Shown here: one piece after another, positions 18,480 through 26,932 of the stretch
How positions within the stretch are numbered: position 1 is the first letter of the stretch
Layout of the letters: the number at the start of each line of letters is the position of its first letter
From: an uncultured Chitinophagaceae bacterium
GTDB lineage: Bacteria > Bacteroidota > Bacteroidia > Chitinophagales > Chitinophagaceae
Direction of reading: 5' to 3'
DNA length: 64,000 bases
NCBI GenBank assembly: GCA_936908745.1
Contig: CAKZFX010000021.1
Coordinates: 62,001 to 126,000 of the forward strand
The notes under the pieces: generated by a model
Told to the model about the DNA's origin: nothing
Seen by the model: only the letters and a program-made list of their open reading frames with translations
Databases searched by the model: none
Made by a program: the position numbers and the translations under genes

Positions 18480-19226
18480 TTGCTGAAAGAAATTGTCATT
18501 GCTTTCCAGTCCTGGGGCGAGGCCCATCAATTTATCAAGAACCACCGGCTCTGGAAATGGATTCTTTTGCCCGGCATCATCTATACCATTCTCTTTATCA
18601 TCGGTATGATCCTTTTCTGGCAATCTGCCGACAATGCAGTCAACTGGATCAGTTCACAACTGCGGATTGAACCCTGGCTGCAACAGAAGCGTAGCGAATG
18701 GCTTAGTTTTTTCTTTGTAATGGCCGGATTGATGCTGCGGCTGATCATCGTTTTGTTTTATTTCTCCCTGTTCAAATATCTTATCCTGATCATCGGCTCA
18801 CCTGTCTTTGCATGGCTGAGTGAAAAAACAGAAGAGATCATTGATGGCAAAGAACATCGTTTTCAATGGTCGGAACTGAAAAGCGATTGTGCACGCAGCA
18901 TTAAACTGGCGCTGCGCAATTGCGGCTGGCAAACGGTTTATCTTTTTGGCCTCTTATTGTTATCATTGATTCCGCTGGTTGGCTGGATCACACCGCTGAT
19001 CGCACTGGCGATGGAATGTTATTACTATGGTTTCTCGATGCTCGACTACAGCCTTGCCCGTAATAAATTTGACACTTCCAAAAGCATTCATTTTATCGGT
19101 CGTCACAAAGGGCTGGCCATCGCCAATGGCTTTTTATTTTACCTTATGCATGTAGTGCTGGTATTTGCACCGGCTTATGCAATTGTTGCGGGCACACTTA
19201 CCATTCAAAAAGTAAAAACAAGCTGA
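18480..19226 (+). CDS. EI24 domain membrane protein (CysZ-like)
   Basis: 248 residues with four hydrophobic segments (about 30-50, 75-105, 150-180, 215-240) and the EI24/CysZ layout, including an amphipathic N-terminus (ALK-type helix with HQFIKNHRLWKWILLPG). CysZ proteins permit sulfate entry; most Bacteroidota members are uncharacterised. The start is a TTG; no ATG lies upstream in frame that would fit. The stop is 1 nt before the methyltransferase start, so the two are translationally coupled. Confidence 0.75.
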   Translation: MLKEIVIAFQSWGEAHQFIKNHRLWKWILLPGIIYTILFIIGMILFWQSADNAVNWISSQLRIEPWLQQKRSEWLSFFFVMAGLMLRLIIVLFYFSLFKYLILIIGSPVFAWLSEKTEEIIDGKEHRFQWSELKSDCARSIKLALRNCGWQTVYLFGLLLLSLIPLVGWITPLIALAMECYYYGFSMLDYSLARNKFDTSKSIHFIGRHKGLAIANGFLFYLMHVVLVFAPAYAIVAGTLTIQKVKTS

Positions 19227-19227
19227 G

Positions 19228-19926
19228 ATGGCAACGGTCTATATGATACCCACCGTATTGCACGAGGAAGGGATGCCCGGCATTCCGGCTTATGTGTTGC
19301 CAACGATAAAAGAATGCGGCGTTTTCTTTGTAGAAAATGAACGTACCGCAAGACGTTATTTAAAAGCATTGGACAAATCCATCGTGATCGACGATTATGA
19401 ATGGTTTACCATGGCCGATGAACAGGCGATCACCAACGCCTTTCGTCAAAAGATAAAAGAAGGAAAAACGATCGGTATTATCAGCGAAGCCGGTTGCCCC
19501 GGTGTAGCCGATCCCGGGCAGTTGTTTGCAGGCATTGCACAACAAATGAATGCAACGGTAAAACCATTGGTGGGGCCTAATTCCATTTTACTCGCATTGA
19601 TGGCCAGCGGTATGAATGGACAACAGTTCCAGTTTGCCGGTTATTTGCCGATAGACAACCAGCAACGGATGAAAAAGATAAAAGAGTTAGAAGCTGAATC
19701 TGAAAAGAAAAACTGCACACAACTTTTTATAGAAACACCTTACCGCAATAACCAGCTACTGGAAACGCTGGTAAAAAGCTGCAAACCTTCCACGCAAATT
19801 TGCGTCGCTGTTGATATCACCGCTGCTGCAGAATGGATCAAAACAAAAACAGCGGCTGAGTGGCAGAAAGAGAAAACGGATATTCATAAACGGCCGGCGA
19901 TTTTTCTGTTATACGCTGGTCAATAA
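19228..19926 (+). CDS. Tetrapyrrole-methylase-fold SAM methyltransferase (RsmI-like, short form)
   Basis: 232 residues. The fold is recognisable from VFFVENERTARRYLKAL, the SAM-site sequence IGIISEAGCPGVADPGQLF and PLVGPNSILLALMASGMNGQQFQFAGYLP. It resembles RsmI (2'-O-methylation of C1402 in 16S rRNA) but lacks the usual N-terminal GTLYVVATPIGN sequence and the C-terminal extension. It is a distinct Bacteroidota subfamily, so the RNA target is uncertain. Second gene of the EI24 operon. Confidence 0.8.
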   Translation: MATVYMIPTVLHEEGMPGIPAYVLPTIKECGVFFVENERTARRYLKALDKSIVIDDYEWFTMADEQAITNAFRQKIKEGKTIGIISEAGCPGVADPGQLFAGIAQQMNATVKPLVGPNSILLALMASGMNGQQFQFAGYLPIDNQQRMKKIKELEAESEKKNCTQLFIETPYRNNQLLETLVKSCKPSTQICVAVDITAAAEWIKTKTAAEWQKEKTDIHKRPAIFLLYAGQ

Positions 19927-19929
19927 TTT

Positions 19930-20310
19930 ATTCTTAACCGCTAAGTCGCAAGGACGCAAGGTTTTCTCAATTCACTTAATGCCTTGACTTCCTATCAGCG
20001 ATGATCTGCGGGAAATTTCTTTGTGTCCCTTTGTGCCTTTGTGGGAAATGATTTTTTCACCGCAGAGAACAGGAGAAAGAGAGTATCGCAGAGATATTTT
20101 ACCTGCGTTAATCTGCGAGATCAGCGGGAGCTATAATCTTCTTTGTGTTCCTTTGTGGCTTTGTGGGAAATGAATTTCACCGCGGAGAACAGGAGATGCA
20201 GAGTTTCGCAGAGAGATCTAACCGCTAAGGCGCAAGGACGCAATGTTTGCCATCAGCGATAATCTGATCTGCGGGAGATTCTCTTTGTGTTCCTTTGTGG
20301 CTTTGTGGGA
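19930..20310. repeat. Composite dispersed-repeat block in a 390-nt intergenic region
   Basis: No gene here. Three word families recur. ACCGCTAAGNCGCAAGGACGCAA occurs at about 19936 and 20220. CTTTGTGTNCCTTTGTGNCTTTGTGGG occurs at about 20019, 20141 and 20283, the first two continuing into AAATGA...TTTCACCGC(A/G)GAGAACAGGAGA...TCGCAGAGA. ATCAGCGATNATCTG...GCGGGA occurs at about 19995 and 20252, with a reordered form near 20110. The block runs to within 6 nt of the stop of the next gene. There is no constant repeat/spacer length, so it is not a CRISPR array. Confidence 0.8.
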
Positions 20311-20316
20311 CAACCA

Positions 20317-20757
20317 TCATTCATCCCGCATCGAAATAATACTATCCACCACATACTTTGTATTCCCCCTCCATGGCAACACACCGTGGTATTCTTTATA
20401 GTGCAGGTCAAAACGTTTGCCGCTGTTGGCCGACAGAATATCGTAAATGCGCTTGCTTTTGATCGAAAACTCAAACTCGTAGGATTGGATAGCACCGGCG
20501 GTGGGGCTACGGTAGCCCTCCTGTATCAGTTTGCCTTCGTAGGTCTTAAAAATGTTTCCTTTTCGCACCGCATAATTGAGGTGGCCACTTTTTACCCCAT
20601 CACCAAAAACATAGAAATACTTGAAAAAGATAATGATACCCAGCGCCACAATGGCGAGCACAAGAAAGGTCCTGAAAAAACGTCTAATCTTAGAGGGCCT
20701 CTTTGGCTCAGTTTGTGCTAACAGTTGTTCAGATGAGGATGAATTTTGTGCGTCCAT
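20317..20757 (-). CDS. Unknown membrane-anchored protein
   Basis: 146 residues. A polar N-terminus (1-25) precedes one membrane helix (about 28-46, FRTFLVLAIVALGIIIFFKYFYVF) and an exported domain with KSGHLNYAVRKGNIFKTYEGKLIQEG and a final strand-rich region. It is a family common in Bacteroidota and without a function I can name. It is transcribed away from the arginine operon; its 3' end abuts the repeat block. Confidence 0.7.
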   Translation of the reverse strand: MDAQNSSSSEQLLAQTEPKRPSKIRRFFRTFLVLAIVALGIIIFFKYFYVFGDGVKSGHLNYAVRKGNIFKTYEGKLIQEGYRSPTAGAIQSYEFEFSIKSKRIYDILSANSGKRFDLHYKEYHGVLPWRGNTKYVVDSIISMRDE

Positions 20758-20806
20758 AGACAGGCTTTATAACAAAAATTTTATGTAGCTAATACGATTA
20801 TTATTA

Positions 20807-20814
20807 TACATTTG
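20807..20814 (+). promoter_or_regulatory. Likely -7 box of the arginine leader
   Basis: TACATTTG matches TAnnTTTG and lies 33 nt before the leader-peptide ATG at 20848. A weaker box, TATTTTGG, lies at 20831-20838. No clear TTTG -33 element was found. Confidence 0.45.
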
Positions 20815-20847
20815 TATCCAATTTACAACCTATTTTGGTAAATAGCC

Positions 20848-20973
20848 ATGAGCAAAGTAATTACACATACTAAACAGATCGCCTTTCATGCCCCCATCGC
20901 AAGTGGTGTGTATGCCGTAGGTTATGATGTGTTTACTTTTTCTCCCCGTCCTCGACGCCGCCCTGAGTTCTGA
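20848..20973 (+). CDS. Putative 41-residue arginine leader peptide
   Basis: ATG 20848 to TGA 20971-20973, a short ORF upstream of the arginine operon. The last residues are FSPRPRRRPEF: four Arg codons (CGT, CGA, CGC, CGC at 20947-20961) interspersed with Pro, directly before the stop. Arg codons just before the stop of a short ORF ahead of arginine biosynthesis genes is the classic layout of attenuation leader peptides. The first 30 residues (VITHTKQIAFHAPIASGVYAV) are not low-complexity, so an arrest-peptide mechanism is also possible. The next gene begins at 21070 in the same frame, but two stop codons follow before it. Confidence 0.6.
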   Translation: MSKVITHTKQIAFHAPIASGVYAVGYDVFTFSPRPRRRPEF

Positions 20974-21009
20974 CAGGACGAACCCTTCACCATGGTCCCT
21001 GTCAGTGAA
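20947..21009 (+). promoter_or_regulatory. Mutually exclusive hairpins of the arginine leader (attenuator)
   Basis: CGTCCT (20947-20952, the first Arg codon and the following Pro codon) can pair with AGGACG (20975-20980). Alternatively CTGACAGG (20970-20977) can pair with CCTGTCAG (20998-21005), an 8-bp perfect stem, with TTCAC/GTGAA (20986-20990/21005-21009) as a further option. The two main stems share 20975-20977 and cannot coexist, so ribosome position on the Arg codons would choose between them. No U tract follows, so control may act on translation of the GTG-started gene or on Rho rather than on an intrinsic terminator. Confidence 0.5.
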
Positions 21010-21069
21010 TGAATTCCGACAACAAATTTTCCAGGCTGGTGACCCGTTTTATCTCAATATCGTTTCAAA

Positions 21070-21777
21070 GTGGACAATTCTAATATTATTATCAGGGTAG
21101 CAACTGCCTCCGATAAAGTATATTCAACTACCATCACTGATGAGATGGAGGCTTCCGCTGCCGCCCGTGGCACCGGCATCGCCAAACGCAGCCCTGCTTA
21201 TATCGAGCAAAAAATTGATGAGGGCAAAGCCGTCATCGCCATCACTGATCACAATGAGTGGGTGGGCTTTTGTTATATCGAAACATGGAGCCATGGTGAG
21301 TATGTGGCCAACAGCGGGCTGATCGTTTCTCCCGCCTTCCGCAAAAGTGGTGTGGCAAAATCAATCAAAAAGAAGATATTTGAACTCTCCCGCCAGAAAT
21401 ATCCCAATGCAAAAATATTCGGTCTCACTACCGGCCTGGCTGTAATGAAAATTAACAGCGAACTGGGTTACGAGCCTGTTACCTATTCGGAACTGACACA
21501 GGACGAAGCCTTCTGGGCGGGTTGCAAAAGCTGTGTGAACTATGAAATCCTGATGAGCAAGGACAGGAAGAACTGTATGTGCACAGGTATGCTCTATGAT
21601 CCGAAAGATCATTATGAGCCGGAAGAAACAAAAGCTTATTTCGAAGAAAATAAAAAAGGATTTGAACGCCTGCTTCGTTTCAAGCAATGGAAATTGCTGA
21701 AACCTTTCCTGAAAAGAGACAAGGAAGGCAACAGCAGCAAACCCAAATCATTTTTTCATCACCTTTTTCATTTATAA
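21070..21777 (+). CDS. GNAT N-acyltransferase heading the arginine operon
   Basis: 235 residues. GNAT core at about 5-160 (GFCYIETWSHGEYVANSGLIVSPAFRKSG, then KKIFELSRQKYPNAK). A cysteine-containing tail (WAGCKSC, NCMCTGMLYDP) distinguishes this subfamily. Its place directly before argG suggests it performs the first step, acylating glutamate (N-acetyl- or N-succinylglutamate synthase); this is inference from context. The start is GTG at 21070, because stops at 21010 and 21040 leave no other upstream start. It is 17 nt before argG. Confidence 0.75.
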   Translation: MDNSNIIIRVATASDKVYSTTITDEMEASAAARGTGIAKRSPAYIEQKIDEGKAVIAITDHNEWVGFCYIETWSHGEYVANSGLIVSPAFRKSGVAKSIKKKIFELSRQKYPNAKIFGLTTGLAVMKINSELGYEPVTYSELTQDEAFWAGCKSCVNYEILMSKDRKNCMCTGMLYDPKDHYEPEETKAYFEENKKGFERLLRFKQWKLLKPFLKRDKEGNSSKPKSFFHHLFHL

Positions 21778-21794
21778 ATACACTCTTAGTCAGC

Positions 21795-23000
21795 ATGTCA
21801 AAAAAAGTTGTTTTAGGATTTAGCGGTGGATTAGACACTTCGTATTGTGTAAAATACTTAGCTGAAGACCTGGGCTACGAAGTACACAGCATTATTGTGA
21901 ATACCGGCGGTTTCAGCACAGAAGAATTGAAACAAATAGAAGCGCATGCACATAAACTGGGTGTAAAAACACATAAAACGGTCAACGCTGTTGAAAGCTA
22001 CTACGATGGCATTATCAAATACCTTGTTTTTGGCAATGTATTAAAAAATAATACCTACCCGCTTTCTGTATCAGCAGAACGTTTAAGCCAGGCATTGCAT
22101 ATTGCAGAGCATGCACAAGAACTGAATGCGGATGCTGTGGCACATGGCAGCACCGGCGCCGGAAATGACCAGGTGCGATTTGATATGATCTTTCATATCA
22201 TGATCCCCGGCGTGGAGATCATCACGCCTATCCGTGATCTGAAACTGAGCCGTGAACAAGAGATCGCTTACCTGCAAGAAAAAGGCGTGGAAATGAATTT
22301 TGCAAAAGCAATGTACTCTATCAATAAAGGCTTGTGGGGAACAAGCGTTGGCGGAAAAGAAACACTTTCTTCCAATGGCATGTTGCCGGAAGAAGCATGG
22401 CCTACACAGGTGACAAAAACAGCACCTGAACTGGTAAAGCTGAGCTTTGAAAAAGGTGAACTGAAAAAAATAAACGATCATAGTTTCGGTCATCCTTCTG
22501 AAGCCATTCAATGGTTGCAAACGGTGGCTGGTCCATTTGGCATTGGCCGTGATATACATGTAGGCGATACTATTATTGGTATCAAAGGCCGTGTAGGTTT
22601 TGAAGCAGCAGCGCCGATGGTGATCCTGAAAGCACATCATGCGTTGGAAAAACATGTGCTGACCAAATGGCAATTGCAGTGGAAAGATACATTGTCACAA
22701 TTCTACGGCAACTGGTTACATGAAGGACAGATACTCGACCCGGTGATGAGAGATATTGAAGCTTACCTGGAAACATCACAACGCAATGTAACAGGTGATG
22801 TATTTGTGCAACTGATGCCTTATCGTTTCCAGGTAACGGGTATTGAAAGCAAATACGACCTGATGAACAGCAAGTTTGGTAAATATGGGGAAATGAATAC
22901 CGGCTTTACTGGCGAAGATGTGAGAGGTTTCAGCAAAATATTTGGCAACCAGACGAGCATTTATCATTTGGTGAAAACAGATACAGATGGAAAAAATTAA
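21795..23000 (+). CDS. argG: Argininosuccinate synthase
   Basis: 401 residues. It joins citrulline and aspartate using ATP. The P-loop FSGGLDTSYC and AHGSTGAGNDQVRF are diagnostic. I chose ATG 21795 (MSKKVVLGFSGG) rather than the longer frame, which would overlap the GNAT gene. It overlaps argC by 14 nt, showing tight operon coupling. Cytoplasmic, penultimate step of arginine synthesis. Confidence 0.95.
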   Translation: MSKKVVLGFSGGLDTSYCVKYLAEDLGYEVHSIIVNTGGFSTEELKQIEAHAHKLGVKTHKTVNAVESYYDGIIKYLVFGNVLKNNTYPLSVSAERLSQALHIAEHAQELNADAVAHGSTGAGNDQVRFDMIFHIMIPGVEIITPIRDLKLSREQEIAYLQEKGVEMNFAKAMYSINKGLWGTSVGGKETLSSNGMLPEEAWPTQVTKTAPELVKLSFEKGELKKINDHSFGHPSEAIQWLQTVAGPFGIGRDIHVGDTIIGIKGRVGFEAAAPMVILKAHHALEKHVLTKWQLQWKDTLSQFYGNWLHEGQILDPVMRDIEAYLETSQRNVTGDVFVQLMPYRFQVTGIESKYDLMNSKFGKYGEMNTGFTGEDVRGFSKIFGNQTSIYHLVKTDTDGKN

Positions 23001-23967
23001 CGTTGGAATTATTGGAGGTGCCGGCTACACCGGGGGCGAATTAATACGTTTGTTGTTAAATCATCCTGTTGCAAACATCTCTTTTATTCATAGCCGCAGC
23101 AATGCAGGCAAACCTGTTCATTCCATTCACCAGGATCTGTTAGGCGAAACAGCGTTGACATTTACAGGCGGGTTGTCAAACGATATTGATGTGCTGTTTC
23201 TCTGTCTCGGCCATGGCGAATCAAAGAAATTCTTGGAAGAAAACGTCATTGACGAAAAAGTAAAGATCATTGATCTCGCAAATGACTTTCGTTTACAAGG
23301 CTCATCTTCGATCGGTAACCGTCAGTTTGTTTATGGCTTACCTGAACTAAATAAAGAAAAAATAAAAGCGGCGCAGAACGTTGCCAATCCCGGTTGTTTT
23401 GCCACAGCTATACAATTAGGTTTGTTGCCAATGGCAAAAGCCGGCTCGCTGGATGAAGTATATACAACCGGCATTACGGGATCAACCGGCGCTGGTCAAT
23501 CACTTTCCGCCACATCACATTTTAGCTGGAGGGCAAATAATATACAAGCTTATAAAACACTAACGCACCAGCATCTCGGCGAGATTGGCGAATCACTGAC
23601 ACAGTTGCAAACCAAAGGCGCTATTGACCTGAGTTTTGTACCGTGGAGAGGCGATTTTACAAGAGGTATTTTTATCAGTTCTACTTTGCATTGTGAACTG
23701 AGCCTCGAAGAATTGTACACCATGTACCAGGACTTTTACCGTGATCATCCTTTTACCGTTGTCAGCAAAGACCCGATGTTTTTGAAACAGGTGGTCAATA
23801 CCAATAAAGCGGTGATACAACTGGAAAAAGCAGGAACCAAGCTCGTTGTCCATTCAGCCATTGACAATTTATTAAAAGGCGCCAGCGGACAAGCGGTGCA
23901 GAATATGAATTTGTTGTTTGGTCTCGATGAAACAACAGGATTAAAACTTAAGGCAAATTATTTTTAA
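22987..23967 (+). CDS. argC: N-acetyl-gamma-glutamyl-phosphate reductase
   Basis: 326 residues. NADPH reduction of the acylglutamyl phosphate. The Rossmann motif GIIGGAGYTGGELIRLL and the catalytic cysteine in NPGCFATAIQLGL are clear. The start overlaps argG by 14 nt. The acyl group may be succinyl rather than acetyl in this phylum. Confidence 0.95.
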   Translation: MEKINVGIIGGAGYTGGELIRLLLNHPVANISFIHSRSNAGKPVHSIHQDLLGETALTFTGGLSNDIDVLFLCLGHGESKKFLEENVIDEKVKIIDLANDFRLQGSSSIGNRQFVYGLPELNKEKIKAAQNVANPGCFATAIQLGLLPMAKAGSLDEVYTTGITGSTGAGQSLSATSHFSWRANNIQAYKTLTHQHLGEIGESLTQLQTKGAIDLSFVPWRGDFTRGIFISSTLHCELSLEELYTMYQDFYRDHPFTVVSKDPMFLKQVVNTNKAVIQLEKAGTKLVVHSAIDNLLKGASGQAVQNMNLLFGLDETTGLKLKANYF

Positions 23968-24027
23968 ATAGCAGAAGGCTTAGGACAGCAAACACTGTTT
24001 TAAGCCTTTAACATTAAGAACAACTAC

Positions 24028-25182
24028 ATGAATCTATTCGATGTTTACCCGATCAACGAAATCACGATTACCAAAGCCAAAGGCTCTTTTGTGTGGGACG
24101 ACAAAGGCGAGCAATATCTTGACCTTTATGGTGGTCATGCTGTTATCAGCATTGGTCATACACACCCGCATTGGGTAAAGCGTATTGAAGAGCAGTTGGA
24201 AAAGATTGCTTTTTATTCCAATTCTGTCCGCATCCCCCTGCAACAACAACTGGCCGAAAAGCTGGGAAAGATTTCGGGTAAAACAGATTACCAGTTATTT
24301 CTTTGCAACAGCGGCGCCGAAGCTAATGAGAATGCACTGAAACTTGCCAGCTTTCATACAGGAAAGAAAAAAATAGTTGCCTTCAGCAAATCTTTTCATG
24401 GCAGAACTTCGTTAGCGGTTGCCGTAACTGATAATAAAAACTATACAGCGCCGGTGAATGAAACAGAGAATGTACTATTTCTCCCTTTCAATGATACAGA
24501 TGCGTTGAAAGAATGTTTTGCGGAAAATGGTAAAGAAATCGCCGCTGTGATCGTGGAAGGTATCCAGGGCGTTGGCGGTATCAATGTCGCCAGCGAATCA
24601 TTTCTCAAAACGATCCGCTCACTGTGTGATAAACATGAAGCTGTCTATATCGCCGACAGCGTACAATGTGGCTATGGCAGAACAGGCAAATTCTTCAGCC
24701 ATGATTTCGCAGGTGTGAATGCTGATATTTATTCAATGGCGAAAGGTATGGGCAATGGCTTCCCGGTAGCCGGTATCATTGTGGCGCCGCATATTAAACC
24801 CAAACATTTCCAGTTAGGCACTACGTTCGGCGGCAACCATCTCGCTTGCGCCGCAGCATTGGCTGTGTTGGAAATAATTGAAGAAGAAAAACTGATGGGC
24901 AATGCGGTAATGATCGGCAAATACCTGAAAGACCAGTTAGAGGAAATCCCTCAATTAAAAAATGTAAGAGGCCGTGGCCTGATGATCGGTTTTGATGTAC
25001 CAGAAGAATTAAAAGACCTCAAGAAAAATCTTTTGTGGAACCATAAAATATTTACGGGCGAAGCCAAACCCAATGTGATCCGTTTATTGCCTTCACTGGC
25101 TTTGAAGAAAAGAGATGCTGAACAATTTATCGACAGCATCAAAGAAGAAATAGAAAGTTTAGTTTCAACAACTGTTAATTAA
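24028..25182 (+). CDS. argD: Acetylornithine/succinylornithine aminotransferase
   Basis: 384 residues. A PLP class-III aminotransferase that makes N-acylornithine. Visible: NSGAEANENALKLA, FHGRTSLAVA, Asp210 for the PLP ring, and Lys239 (SMAKGMGNGFP) for the Schiff base. The usual DEVQ/DEIQ is DSVQ here, a small departure. Located 60 nt after argC and 3 nt before argF'. Confidence 0.93.
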   Translation: MNLFDVYPINEITITKAKGSFVWDDKGEQYLDLYGGHAVISIGHTHPHWVKRIEEQLEKIAFYSNSVRIPLQQQLAEKLGKISGKTDYQLFLCNSGAEANENALKLASFHTGKKKIVAFSKSFHGRTSLAVAVTDNKNYTAPVNETENVLFLPFNDTDALKECFAENGKEIAAVIVEGIQGVGGINVASESFLKTIRSLCDKHEAVYIADSVQCGYGRTGKFFSHDFAGVNADIYSMAKGMGNGFPVAGIIVAPHIKPKHFQLGTTFGGNHLACAAALAVLEIIEEEKLMGNAVMIGKYLKDQLEEIPQLKNVRGRGLMIGFDVPEELKDLKKNLLWNHKIFTGEAKPNVIRLLPSLALKKRDAEQFIDSIKEEIESLVSTTVN

Positions 25183-25185
25183 GAC

Positions 25186-26154
25186 ATGAACAATTTTGTT
25201 TCCGTTCACGATGTAAACAATATTGATGCGCTGGTGCAAACCGCATTGGCTTATAAGGCCAACCCGTATGCTGACAAAACACTCGGCACTAACAAGCGCA
25301 TCGGCTGCCTGTTCCTGAACCCCAGCATGCGTACACGTTTGAGTACACAGATCGCTGCGCAAAATCTCTGCATGGAAGCCATCCTGTTCAACGTAGGCAG
25401 TGAAGGCTGGCAACTGGAGTTTGAAGAGGAAGCCATCATGAGCGGCACCACCGTGGAACACGTTAAAGACGCTGCGCCGATCTTTGGAAAATACTTTGAC
25501 ATTTTAGCCATCCGCACGTTCCCTTCGTTGAAAAACAGGGAAGACGATTACAGCGAGTTGTATATTAAGCAGTTTATTAAATACGCGGGTATCCCCGTAG
25601 TGAGCCTGGAAAGCGCCACTTTGCATCCTTTGCAATCGCTTACAGATATTATCACGATCACTGAAGAACAGGAAAAATCAAAATCGCAAAATCGCAAACC
25701 TAAAATTGTGCTGACCTGGGCGCCGCATGTGAAACCTTTACCACAATGTGTGGCTAACAGTTTCTCACAATGGATCAACGCATGGGGCAAGGCGGACTTT
25801 GTGATCACCCACCCGGAAGATTATGAGTTAAGCGAAGAATTTACAAAAGGCGCAACGATCACACACAACCAGGACGAAGCATTGAAAGATGCAGACTTTG
25901 TGTATGTGAAAAACTGGAGCACCTTTAATGACTACGGTAAAATTTATGAAAGTGATCCCAAATGGATGCTGACGAATAAAAAACTGGAACTGACTAACAA
26001 CGCCAAAGTAATGCACTGCCTGCCGGTGAGAAGAAATGTGGAACTGAGCGACGAAGTGCTGGACGGGCCCAACAGTCTGGTTACACAGGAAGCTTCCAAC
26101 CGTGTTTGGGCTGCACAGGCCGTATTAAGTGAAATACTGCGGAATAATGGATAA
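25186..26154 (+). CDS. argF': N-acyl-ornithine carbamoyltransferase (SOTCase/AOTCase type)
   Basis: 322 residues. It carbamoylates N-acylornithine rather than ornithine. The carbamoyl-phosphate loop is FLNPSMRTRLS; HPLQS and the C-terminal HCLPVRRNVELSD belong to the AOTCase/SOTCase clade. The residue reported to set specificity (Glu92 in Xanthomonas AOTCase, Pro90 in Bacteroides fragilis SOTCase, from memory) is Val90 here (SGTTVEH). That argues against acetylornithine and for succinylornithine. It overlaps argB by 8 nt. Confidence 0.9.
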   Translation: MNNFVSVHDVNNIDALVQTALAYKANPYADKTLGTNKRIGCLFLNPSMRTRLSTQIAAQNLCMEAILFNVGSEGWQLEFEEEAIMSGTTVEHVKDAAPIFGKYFDILAIRTFPSLKNREDDYSELYIKQFIKYAGIPVVSLESATLHPLQSLTDIITITEEQEKSKSQNRKPKIVLTWAPHVKPLPQCVANSFSQWINAWGKADFVITHPEDYELSEEFTKGATITHNQDEALKDADFVYVKNWSTFNDYGKIYESDPKWMLTNKKLELTNNAKVMHCLPVRRNVELSDEVLDGPNSLVTQEASNRVWAAQAVLSEILRNNG

Positions 26155-26932
26155 GCTCTATGTCATAAAAATTGGCGGTAATATCATTGATGATGATAAA
26201 AAGTTATCATCATTCCTGCGTTCTTTTTCCAATATCAATGGAAAAAAGATACTCGTACATGGCGGGGGAAAATTAGCAACAAGACTGGCTGATCAATTAG
26301 GCGTTACGCAACAAATGGTGGAAGGTCGCCGTATCACCGATGCGGAAACCCTGAAGATCGTTACGATGGTATATGCCGGATACGTCAACAAAAATATTGT
26401 GGCGCAGTTGCAGGCCAATAATTGCAATGCAATTGGTCTTTGTGGAGCTGACGGCGATGCTATCTTAGCGCACAAACGAAAACACCCGGCCATTGATTAT
26501 GGTTTTGTAGGTGATGTGGATGCGATTAATACCGGCCTGCTGAAAACACTACTGGAACAAAATATTTCCATCGTTTTTGCACCTATTACACATGATCAGC
26601 AAGGACAATTGTTAAATACAAACGCCGACACCATCGCACAGGAAATAGCCAAAGGCATGGGAGCTGAATACGAAGTGGAATTGATTTATTCCTTTGAAAA
26701 AAGCGGTGTATTGCTGGATGCTGAAGATGACAGCACTGTTATCTCATCTATTACGCCATCATCTTACCAGCAATTAAAATCTCAACAAAAAATATTCGCC
26801 GGTATGATACCCAAACTGGACAATGCATTTGCAGCATTGAACAGTGGCGTTCAGAAAGTGATTATCGGGAAAGCTGAAAAGTTAGAAGACCTCATCACCG
26901 GCTCATCCGGCACAAGTATTAGTAATGAGTGA
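26147..26932 (+). CDS. argB: Acetylglutamate (or succinylglutamate) kinase
   Basis: 261 residues. Amino-acid kinase fold: VIKIGGNIIDD, LVHGGGKLATRLAD, GRRITDAETLKIV, and NTNADTIAQEIAKGM near the ATP site. It phosphorylates the acylated glutamate. ATG 26147 was chosen (MDKLYVIKIGG), giving an 8-nt overlap with argF'. The stop overlaps the argE start by 8 nt. Confidence 0.93.
   Translation: MDKLYVIKIGGNIIDDDKKLSSFLRSFSNINGKKILVHGGGKLATRLADQLGVTQQMVEGRRITDAETLKIVTMVYAGYVNKNIVAQLQANNCNAIGLCGADGDAILAHKRKHPAIDYGFVGDVDAINTGLLKTLLEQNISIVFAPITHDQQGQLLNTNADTIAQEIAKGMGAEYEVELIYSFEKSGVLLDAEDDSTVISSITPSSYQQLKSQQKIFAGMIPKLDNAFAALNSGVQKVIIGKAEKLEDLITGSSGTSISNE

Noticed and set aside
19930..20310. Possible CRISPR array
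   Set aside because: Repeats vary in length and order, spacing is irregular, and no cas genes are nearby.
20848..21777. The short Arg-rich ORF as the true N-terminus of the GNAT gene (same frame)
   Set aside because: Stops at 20971, 21010 and 21040 intervene, and the GNAT fold is complete from GTG 21070. A degraded N-terminus is possible but explains neither the Arg run nor the hairpins.
22083..22673. 196-residue minus-strand ORF inside argG
   Set aside because: Antisense shadow, rich in Cys/His/Phe, with no recognisable domain.
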